Below the pieces are notes generated by a model that worked only from the letters and a program-made list of their open reading frames with translations, searched no databases and had not been told where the DNA came from. DNA of 64,000 nucleotides, taken from the NCBI RefSeq assembly GCF_041435495.1, contig NZ_CP108644.1:1922001-1986000 (forward strand), read 5' to 3'. Positions 57,868 through 64,000 of this stretch are shown piece by piece. Each line of letters opens with the position of its first letter. The stretch's first letter is position 1. Source of the DNA: Streptomyces sp. NBC_01116 (lineage in GTDB: Bacteria; Actinomycetota; Actinomycetes; Streptomycetales; Streptomycetaceae). The position numbers were made by a program, and so were the translations under genes.

Positions 57868-58577
57868 CCCGGCCCGGCACCACCCGCAGGCGACGACGGC
57901 GACGCCCCGGACCCCGGCCCCGCCAGGGGCCCCTGCACAGGCCCGTAGTACTCCGCGTACCCCGACCAGTCCGGCTCCACGTCCCGCGGCCCGAACGCCG
58001 CCGTGAGCAGCAGATGGATCCCCATCGCCACGAACGGCCACGCCAGCATCGCCACCCACACCGAGTGCAGCTCCAGCGGCGCGTCGAACGTCACGCCCTG
58101 GCCGGCCTCCCGGGCCCGCGCCACCACATCGGAGGACGGTCCCAGCCAGACGCCGACCCGCCACGCCACCAGCGAGGCGAGCAGCGCGCCCAGCGCCAGC
58201 CCCACGACCACCAGGACTCCCCCGCGGCGCAGCCGCCAGAAGACGGCGGCGGCCGAGAGCGCGCCGAAGCCGATGGCCAGCAGGACGAACGTCCCGTCCG
58301 CACCGATCGCCTCCTCGCCCTCGCTGTTCTTGAGGAAGACGGCCGTGTCGTCGGAGACCAGCGGAACGCGCGGAGCGAGCCACAGCCACAACAGCCCGAG
58401 CACGATGCCCGCGAGCGCGACCAGGACGAGGACGGCGGCGGCCTGGCGGAGTTCCGTGGCCGTGTCCGGGTCGTCCGGATCGCCCGCCGAAGGCGCGGCG
58501 AGGTGGGAGCCCGAGGGCGGGGCCTGCCACGGGTCGTGGGGGCCGGGCTGGTGGGGCGGCGTCAGAGGTGCGGTCAC
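57864..58577 (-). CDS. DUF2567 membrane protein
   Basis: This 237-aa protein has a Pro-rich N terminus, then four membrane helices: AAAVLVLVALAGIVLGLLWLWLAP, GTFVLLAIGFGALSAAAVFW, GVLVVVGLALGALLASLVAW and WVAMLAWPFVAMGIHLLLTAAFG. The extracytoplasmic loop includes PRVPLVSDDTAVFLKNSEGEEAIGADG, typical of DUF2567 proteins in actinomycetes. Function is unknown. The last residues (SPAGGAGPG) and the TAG stop run into the MITE-like element, so the native C terminus may have been changed by its insertion. The gene is read alone, convergent with ybaK. Confidence 0.82.
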   Translation of the reverse strand: MTAPLTPPHQPGPHDPWQAPPSGSHLAAPSAGDPDDPDTATELRQAAAVLVLVALAGIVLGLLWLWLAPRVPLVSDDTAVFLKNSEGEEAIGADGTFVLLAIGFGALSAAAVFWRLRRGGVLVVVGLALGALLASLVAWRVGVWLGPSSDVVARAREAGQGVTFDAPLELHSVWVAMLAWPFVAMGIHLLLTAAFGPRDVEPDWSGYAEYYGPVQGPLAGPGSGASPSSPAGGAGPG

Positions 58578-58644
58578 CGTGCCATCGTGCCAGGCCCCCC
58601 GGTGAGGCGCCTCACCGGATGCGCACCCGGCCGCCTTGGCGCCG

Positions 58645-59487
58645 CTAGCGTACGGCGGCCCGCCGGTACGCCCACGTCGCCACGGCCAGCGAGAGAACCC
58701 CCACCGCCGCGCAGATCGCGAGGAAGAAGGCGATGAGCCCCCAGTCCGGGCGGGCGTCGAAGGACCGGGCCAGTGCCTCGACCCCGTACGTCGAGGGCAG
58801 CAGGTCGCGCGCCCACCCCACCGGCTCCGGCAGCCGGTCGGCCGGCAGCACCCCGAGCAGCAGGGCGGCGGACATCCCCAGCTGGCCCAGCAGGGTCGCC
58901 AGCTCCGGGCGCGGGGCGAGCAGCCCGAGGGCCGCGCCGAGACCGGCCAGGGCCGCGCCGGAGAGCGGGACGACGGCCACCAGGACCCACAGATGGGTCA
59001 TCGGCAGCTGGAACAGGACGCTCCCGGTGATCGCGGTGAAGACCGTGCCGGGCACGGTGAACGAGGCGTACGCGGCGGCCGCTCCGAGCACCACCGCGGC
59101 GGGCGGCACGGGCAGGGTGGCGTAGTGGTCGAGCCCGCCGCCCGCCCGCAACTGCCCGAAGTACTGGGCGAGCAGGTTGAGCGCGACGAACGCGACGACC
59201 AGGACACTGGACCCCGCGACCACCGCGCGGGCCTCCGCGCCGCCGTCCACGACGCCCCGCATCAGGACCATGATCCCGACGGACTGGAAGGTCGCCACGA
59301 AGAGCAGCGGGATCCGGGCGACCCGCGCCCGGGAGAGCTGGGCCCGGTAGACGGCGGCCAGCGAGGGGAACAGCCGGGCGCGCGGCGCGAGGGGAGCCGC
59401 GACGGTGCGGGCGGGGCCCGTGGCGGCGGAGCCGGACGCGGGCCGGACGGGCGACGGCGCGGTCCGGGCCGGAATGATGCTCGTCAC
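58645..59487 (-). CDS. ABC-2 type transporter permease
   Basis: This 280-aa protein has six membrane segments in the ABC-2 pattern, beginning after an Ala/Pro-rich start. Segments include [68 protein letters not shown] and LIAFFLAICAAVGVLSLAVATWAY. It would pair with the ATPase gene upstream as an exporter. The GTG at 59487 follows a 124-bp gap filled with short repeats, longer than usual for an ABC pair. The substrate is unknown; drug or lipid export is common for such pairs. Confidence 0.85.
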   Translation of the reverse strand: MTSIIPARTAPSPVRPASGSAATGPARTVAAPLAPRARLFPSLAAVYRAQLSRARVARIPLLFVATFQSVGIMVLMRGVVDGGAEARAVVAGSSVLVVAFVALNLLAQYFGQLRAGGGLDHYATLPVPPAAVVLGAAAAYASFTVPGTVFTAITGSVLFQLPMTHLWVLVAVVPLSGAALAGLGAALGLLAPRPELATLLGQLGMSAALLLGVLPADRLPEPVGWARDLLPSTYGVEALARSFDARPDWGLIAFFLAICAAVGVLSLAVATWAYRRAAVR

Positions 59488-59499
59488 CTGCGGCCGCTC

Positions 59500-59611
59500 C
59501 CCTGAGACACGTCCAACCCGCTCAACACGTCCAACACGTCCAACCTGCCGCGCACGTCTCCCGCGTTCACCGCGTTCACGCTCCCCACGCCTCTCGCCTC
59601 TCTCACGCCTC
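59500..59611 (-). repeat. Short tandem repeats between ATPase and permease genes
   Basis: The gap contains ACACGTCCAAC three times (from about 59506 to 59541), CGCGTTCAC twice and TCTCACGCC-type units near the ATPase stop. No gene is seen. The repeats lie in the untranslated part of a probable two-gene message. Confidence 0.7.
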
Positions 59612-60637
59612 TCACGCCTTCACCAGCCCCTTGGTCGCATTGACCGCGTCTCCCCCGAGCGCGAGATAGACATCCTCCAGGCTGGGCGTGGCCAGGGTGA
59701 AATCGTCGAGCGCGGCGAAGGCCGCGCCGCCGGTCACCGCGGCGACCGCGGCCCGCGCCTCGTCCGGCCCCAGACGCAGCACCCAGCGCCGCCCGGACTC
59801 CTGGGCGGAAGGCAGGAGGGCTGCCACCTCGGGGACGTCCAGCGGGGCCCGTTCGCGCCACACCAGCTCGACGCGCACCTCCCCGGCGACCTGCTCCTTG
59901 AGCCCGGCGGGGGTGTCGCAGGCGATGACCCGGCCGCGTTCGAGGACGGCGACCCGGTCGAGGACGGTCTCGGCCTCGATCACGTTGTGGGTGACCAGCA
60001 GGACCGTGGCCCCGCGCTCCGCCCGGCGGCGGTCGACGGCGGCCCAGACGGCGCGGCGGGCGACCGGGTCCATTCCGGTGGTCGGCTCGTCGAGGACGAG
60101 GACGGGCCGGTCGCCGACCAGGGTGGCGGCGAAGCAGGCGAGCCGGCGCTGACCGCCGGAGAGCTTCTTCAGCGGCCGCCCGGCGATCGCGGTGAGGCCC
60201 AGCTCCTCCAGGACCGCGTCGCGCTCGGCGCGCGCGTCCCGGACGGCGAGACCGCGCAGCCGTCCGGTGGTCTCGGCGGCGAGCGAGACGGTCAGTTCGT
60301 CGAGGGCGGTGGATTCCTGCCCGAGGTAGCCGATCAGCCGGGAGGCCCGCTCGGGGTGGCGTACGAGGTCGTGGCCCAGCACCTCGACGCTGCCGGAGTC
60401 GGGCCGCATCAGCCCGGTGAGCTGGCGGACCAGCGTGGACTTGCCGGCGCCGTTGGGGCCGAGCAGTCCGAAGATCTCACCGCGTTCGACGTCGAGACTG
60501 ATGCCGTCCGTGGCGCGGACCTCGGGAGTCGCCGGGGCGCCCCGGCGGCCCCGGACGGCGGGATAGGTCTTGACCAGATCACGCACCGCGCACACGGTGC
60601 CGGTGTCCCTCTGCGCCTGTGCTGTGCCCGTACTCAC
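59612..60637 (-). CDS. ABC transporter ATP-binding protein
   Basis: This 341-aa ATPase has Walker A GPNGAGKST, the Q-loop in GYLGQEST, signature LSGGQRR, Walker B PVLVLDEPT and switch His in LLVTHNV. An extra C-terminal domain of about 100 residues (from RVELVWRERAPLDVPEV) resembles the DrrA-type extension. It powers the permease encoded next, probably as an exporter. The GTG at 60637 begins STGTAQAQRDTG, outside the conserved fold. It lies 75 bp from the NYN-domain gene. Confidence 0.93.
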   Translation of the reverse strand: MSTGTAQAQRDTGTVCAVRDLVKTYPAVRGRRGAPATPEVRATDGISLDVERGEIFGLLGPNGAGKSTLVRQLTGLMRPDSGSVEVLGHDLVRHPERASRLIGYLGQESTALDELTVSLAAETTGRLRGLAVRDARAERDAVLEELGLTAIAGRPLKKLSGGQRRLACFAATLVGDRPVLVLDEPTTGMDPVARRAVWAAVDRRRAERGATVLLVTHNVIEAETVLDRVAVLERGRVIACDTPAGLKEQVAGEVRVELVWRERAPLDVPEVAALLPSAQESGRRWVLRLGPDEARAAVAAVTGGAAFAALDDFTLATPSLEDVYLALGGDAVNATKGLVKA

Positions 60638-60712
60638 GAGGTACGAGGGTACGGGGTCACATGCCCCGGTTCGCGTCCGGGGCCACCCCGCGTCGCCGGG
60701 CGGCGCGGCCGG

Positions 60713-61978
60713 CTACTCCCCCGCCGGCACGTGCTCGGCCGCGGCACGCACGTCGATCTCCCGCCAGAAGCCGGCCCGGATCGCGTAGCGGTCGTGCTCG
60801 TCGATCTGGTCGTCCTTGTGGGCGAGGAGCCCGAAGCGGGCCGCGTACCGCAGCAGTTCGCCGTCGATCCGGTGCGGGATGCGCGGGTACATGGTGGAGA
60901 GCTTCTGCAGGTGGACGGTTTCCGGCAGGCGCTCCATCCAGCGGCGGGCGAAGACCTGGCCCACCTCGAAGGGGTCGCCGCCGACGGTGGTGATGTCCTC
61001 CTCCCGGTCCGCCCAGCGCTGTTCGGCGCTGGTGACCTGGGCGAGGGTCGGCAGCGACGCGGTCTCCGCCGGCTCGCCGAGGGGGCCGCCGCGCTCCACC
61101 CAGCCCCTGTCGGAGGACCAGCGCAGCGTGGCGCTCGCGGGCTGGGGCGGGTGCTGGCGGTCCGGGTGCGTGGCGTGGGCGCGCAGGGCGGCCAGGTCCT
61201 TGGGGGTGGGGACGCCCTTGTGACCGGGGGCCGACGGGGTGCCGGACGAGGGGGCCGCGGCGTCCTCGTCGGGGGCGGCGGTGCCACCCCGGGCCGCTGC
61301 GGCCTGGGCCTCGGAGGCCCGTTCGGCGGAGGCGGCGAGGGCGGCCTCCGGCAGCGGTGCGGAGAGGATCGCGGCGATCTCGGGGCGCGGGACGGGCGGC
61401 GGGGCGCAGGTGCCGCCGAGGTCCTTGGCGCGTACGGCCTTGGTGATCCAGGCCCGGTCGAGGACCCGCCGTTCGTCGGCCTCGGCCACGAGGTCCTCGG
61501 ACTGGTTGTAGTCGCCGTCGGCGGCCTGCACGGCCCAGAGGTGGACGGCGACCCCGTGTTCCTTGGCGGACATCAGACCGGGCAGCAGATCGCCGTCGCC
61601 GGTCACCAGGACCACGTCCGAGCAGGCCCGGTTCCTGGCCAGTTCGGTCAGCTCGGCGTGCATGGCGGCGTCGACGCCCTTCTGCGCCCAGCGTCCGTCG
61701 CTGCGGGTCAGGGCGCCGAGCCGGACGGTCACGCGGGGCATCACGCGGAGCCGGCGGTGCTCGGGCTGGGGCACCCGGTCGGGGGCGCCGTCGAACCAGT
61801 AGATGCGCAGCAGGGGCTGTTGGGTGTCCGCCTCGGCGCGCTCGCGCAGCCCCTGGATGAGGGCCGCGTGGTCGACGGTGATGCGGGAACGGGCGGGCTC
61901 TCCGGCCAGCAGACTCGCGGCTGCGCCCAGCAAGTAGCCGGCGTCCACCAGGACGACGCAACGGTCCACGCGTTCCAC
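60713..61978 (-). CDS. NYN-domain (PIN-like) putative ribonuclease
   Basis: This 421-aa protein has an N-terminal NYN domain (residues about 5-165): CVVLVDAGYLLGAAASLL with the first acidic residue, RIYWFDGAPD, QKGVDAAMHAELTELA and DVVLVTGDGDLLPGL, which place four Asp residues as in PIN nucleases. A disordered Ala/Pro-rich linker follows. A C-terminal conserved region (EVGQVFARRWMERLPE, then MYPRIPHRIDGELLRYA) resembles an OST-HTH/LOTUS-like domain. It probably binds and cleaves RNA. The start may be ATG 61978 or the GTG three codons later. Confidence 0.85.
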   Translation of the reverse strand: MERVDRCVVLVDAGYLLGAAASLLAGEPARSRITVDHAALIQGLRERAEADTQQPLLRIYWFDGAPDRVPQPEHRRLRVMPRVTVRLGALTRSDGRWAQKGVDAAMHAELTELARNRACSDVVLVTGDGDLLPGLMSAKEHGVAVHLWAVQAADGDYNQSEDLVAEADERRVLDRAWITKAVRAKDLGGTCAPPPVPRPEIAAILSAPLPEAALAASAERASEAQAAAARGGTAAPDEDAAAPSSGTPSAPGHKGVPTPKDLAALRAHATHPDRQHPPQPASATLRWSSDRGWVERGGPLGEPAETASLPTLAQVTSAEQRWADREEDITTVGGDPFEVGQVFARRWMERLPETVHLQKLSTMYPRIPHRIDGELLRYAARFGLLAHKDDQIDEHDRYAIRAGFWREIDVRAAAEHVPAGE

Positions 61979-62345
61979 CCTCTTCCGAATTCGGGAACGG
62001 TTCAGCGGCCCGCTCCTCGATGACCGGGTCCGCTTACCCAGGGTTTCCTTCGAGTCTGCCCGACCGCACAGGGGTTAACGGCCGGAACTGGATCATCGGC
62101 GTGGCGGATCCGGAAAGGAAGAGCGGAGGAAGAGGAAAGAAAGGGAGCGAGGACGGGAGAAGCTACGGCGAAAGGACGGTGGAGGCCGGGGAAAGGCCGG
62201 GGGAAAGGGCGGCGCGGACCCCGTAACGGGGCCTCGCCGCGGAAACCGCTACGCACGGTAATGATCCAACATGCGGCCTTTGCGGCGCCATGTGAATCTG
62301 ACAACGGTCCTGGCCCCCCAGGATTCCCCACAGGAGGCATTCACC
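61979..62345. other. Divergent spacer with purine-rich tract
   Basis: This 367-bp region between the NYN gene and the small gene at 62346 shows no open frame with family features. The stretch 62109-62209 is dominated by A and G on the + strand. Promoters for both genes should be here. The ribosome site AGGAGG lies about 10 bp before 62346. Confidence 0.6.
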
Positions 62346-62525
62346 ATGGCCAAGAACAAGAACCGCAAGCAGGGCAGCCAGCACGACCGCGCGTCCGCGT
62401 CGGAGCGTAGCGCGGAGGAGGCCAAGTCGACGGCGTACGAGTCGCAGAACCAGCCGCAGGCGCAGGCCCAGGGCAGCCCGTCCGACGTGGCCCGCAAGCA
62501 TCAGCGGCGCTTCGGCCACAACTGA
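62346..62525 (+). CDS. Small basic hydrophilic protein
   Basis: This 59-aa protein has a Lys/Asn/Arg-rich start (AKNKNRKQGSQHDRAS), a Ser/Glu/Ala-rich middle with NQPQAQAQ, and a basic end (VARKHQRRFGHN). It has no membrane helix or known domain and is probably disordered. The strong AGGAGG ribosome site and a clear terminator after it indicate a well-expressed real gene. Similar short proteins are common in Streptomyces near dnaE, but their role is unknown. Confidence 0.8.
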   Translation: MAKNKNRKQGSQHDRASASERSAEEAKSTAYESQNQPQAQAQGSPSDVARKHQRRFGHN

Positions 62526-62568
62526 CCCGTCGGCCGCTCGCGGTAGAGACTGGCGTTGGAGACAGCGA

Positions 62569-62600
62569 GAGGGGCGTCCCGCGTGTGCGGGACGCCCCTC
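62569..62600. terminator. Bidirectional terminator between the small gene and dnaE
   Basis: A perfect 14-bp stem (62569-62582 with 62587-62600) has the 4-nt loop GTGT. It lies 44 bp after the small gene and 30 bp after the dnaE stop, so it can serve both convergent genes. Confidence 0.9.
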
Positions 62601-62629
62601 CTGCCGTTCTCGTCGCCGGTGGCGCCCGC

Positions 62630-64000
62630 TCAGCCGGCCAGGCAGGCCGGGCCGAGCAGCACCTTCAGGTCGCCGAAGAGGGCCGAGTCGGCCTTGACGC
62701 GGTGCCGGTCGAGCCGGAGCACCGTGGTCTTGCGGGGGCCCTGGAGCTTGATGCGCACCTCGGTGTCGCCCCGGTGGTGGCTGAGCACCTCGCCGAGCCG
62801 GGTGACCATGGGCGGGGTGATCTTCACCGTGGGGATGGTGAGGATGACGGGCGCGTTGGTCCCGGCGTTGGAGATGTCGGGGACCTGCATCTCCATGGCG
62901 ACCAGCCGCGGCACGTCCTCGCGCTTGTCGAGCCGTCCCTTGACGAAGACGACGGTGTCCTCGACGAGCTGGGTGGAGACCAGCTGGTAGGTGGCGGGGA
63001 AGAACATGCACTCGATGGAGCCCGCCAGGTCCTCCACGGTCGCGATGGCCCAGGCGTTGCCCTGCTTGGTCATCTTGCGCTGGAGGCCGGAGATGATGCC
63101 GCCGACGGTGACGATGGCGCCGTCGCCGTAGTCCCCGCTCATGAGCTGGGAGATCGAGGAGTCGGCCTTGTCGGACAGCACGTGCTCCAGGCCGAACAGC
63201 GGGTGGTCGGAGACGTACAGGCCGAGCATCTCCCGTTCCTGGGCGAGCAGGTAGGCCTTCTCCCACTCGATGTCGGAGAACTCCACGTCGAGCCCGAATC
63301 CCGGCTCGCCGCTCTCCTCCTCGCCGCCTCCGAAGAGGTCGAACTGCCCCTCGGCCTCCTTGCGCTTGACCTGCACCACGTTGTCGATCATCGGTTCGTG
63401 GTGGGCGACGAGGCCCTTGCGGGTGTGGCCCATCTCGTCGAACGCGCCGGCCTTGATGAGCGATTCCACGGTGCGCTTGTTGCAGACGACCGCCTCGACC
63501 TTGTCCAGGAAGTCGGGGAAGGTGCTGTACTTCCCCTTCGCCTTGCGCGACCGGATGATCGAGTCGACGACGTTCTGGCCGACGTTGCGGATGGCGGTCA
63601 GGCCGAAGAGGATCACGTCGTCGCCCTGGGCGGCGAAGTTGGACAGCGACTCGTTGACGTTGGGCGGGAGCACCTTGATGCCCATGCGGCGGCACTCGTT
63701 GAGGTAGACCGCGGACTTGTCCTTGTCGTCCTTGACCGAGGTCAGCAGGGCGGCCATGTACTCGGCGGGGTAGTTCGCCTTGAGGTAGGCGGTCCAGTAG
63801 GTGACCAGACCGTACGCCGAGGAGTGCGCCTTGTTGAACGCGTATCCGGCGAACGGCACCAGGACGTCCCACAGCGCCTTGATCGCCGCGTCGGAGAAGC
63901 CCTTCTCCTTGGCTCCCGCCTCGAAGAGGACGAAGTTCTTCGCCAGTTCCTCGGGCTTCTTCTTGCCCATCACGCGGCGCAGGATGTCGGCCTCGCCCAG
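62630..64000 (-). CDS. dnaE: DNA polymerase III alpha subunit, C-terminal part
   Basis: The last 456 codons are present; the frame is open at the right edge. Visible features are the polymerase thumb/fingers region (GKKKPEELAKNFVLFEAGAKEKG, YAFNKAHSSAYGLVTYWTAYLKANYPAEYMAALL), the helix-hairpin-helix region (FPDFLDKVEAVVCNKRTVESLIKAGAFD), and the OB domain (IVTVGGIISGLQRKMTKQGNAWAIATVEDLAGSIECMFFP). The protein ends with a short C-terminal tail, PACLAG. It is the replicative polymerase catalytic subunit; the catalytic Asp residues lie outside the window. Confidence 0.97.
   Translation of the reverse strand: MGEADILRRVMGKKKPEELAKNFVLFEAGAKEKGFSDAAIKALWDVLVPFAGYAFNKAHSSAYGLVTYWTAYLKANYPAEYMAALLTSVKDDKDKSAVYLNECRRMGIKVLPPNVNESLSNFAAQGDDVILFGLTAIRNVGQNVVDSIIRSRKAKGKYSTFPDFLDKVEAVVCNKRTVESLIKAGAFDEMGHTRKGLVAHHEPMIDNVVQVKRKEAEGQFDLFGGGEEESGEPGFGLDVEFSDIEWEKAYLLAQEREMLGLYVSDHPLFGLEHVLSDKADSSISQLMSGDYGDGAIVTVGGIISGLQRKMTKQGNAWAIATVEDLAGSIECMFFPATYQLVSTQLVEDTVVFVKGRLDKREDVPRLVAMEMQVPDISNAGTNAPVILTIPTVKITPPMVTRLGEVLSHHRGDTEVRIKLQGPRKTTVLRLDRHRVKADSALFGDLKVLLGPACLAG

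Overview
The window is chromosomal DNA from a high-GC actinomycete, almost certainly a Streptomyces. Third codon positions are strongly GC-biased, GTG starts and 4-bp ATGA/GTGA overlaps are frequent, TTA codons are very rare, and the gene order (gltBD, lgt, trpA-trpB-trpM-trpC, trpE-hisI, hisF-ridA-priA-hisH-hisB-hisC-hisD, then dnaE) is the order I know from the Streptomyces chromosome core. No tRNA, rRNA, CRISPR array or intact insertion sequence was recognised.

Region 1 (1-10283) is a steroid side path. The end of an echA20-like gene, ipdA, ipdB and ipdC run on the + strand. After an unrelated DEAD-box helicase and a cold-shock gene come fadA6, a kstR2-type TetR regulator and ipdF on the - strand, divergent from two acyl-CoA dehydrogenase genes. 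Together these match the mycobacterial genes that degrade the last two steroid rings (HIP pathway). A 20-bp dyad between ipdF and fadE30 fits a KstR2 operator. Region 2 (10329-21503) holds a flavin-nucleotide-binding PPOX protein, a GNAT acetyltransferase, HutD and VWA-domain proteins, a zinc-finger rhomboid protease, glutamate synthase gltBD with a GlnR-like box upstream, and a VIT1/CCC1-type metal transporter.

Region 3 (21865-29812) is the most unusual part. Four different ADP-ribosylglycohydrolase-family genes, a ribokinase, a class III (CaiB/BaiF) CoA-transferase and a CitE-like lyase are translationally coupled in one operon closed by a perfect 16-bp terminator stem. It looks like a catabolic route for ribosylated compounds, and I know of no described pathway with this gene set. 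Two of the four hydrolases have altered metal-site motifs.

Region 4 (29852-39007) is the amino-acid core on the - strand: hisI, trpE, three small membrane proteins, trpC, trpM, trpB and trpA, then a DsbA-like thioredoxin-fold protein and lgt. Region 5 (39092-47223) is accessory: a TIGR03085-type protein, an ArsR regulator with an MFS exporter behind a perfect 54-bp palindrome, a PucR-type regulator, a large LAL (LuxR) regulator with an altered Walker A motif, and a secreted cutinase of the PET-hydrolase type. Region 6 (47424-53267) is the his operon, with bifunctional priA standing in for hisA and trpF, and two tandem dyads upstream of hisD.

Region 7 (53370-64000) contains a TTA-containing membrane protein, several conserved housekeeping proteins (LON-domain protein, YbaK deacylase), a DUF2567 membrane protein whose stop codon is formed by a 181-bp MITE-like element, an ABC exporter, a NYN-domain protein, a small basic protein and the 3' end of dnaE.
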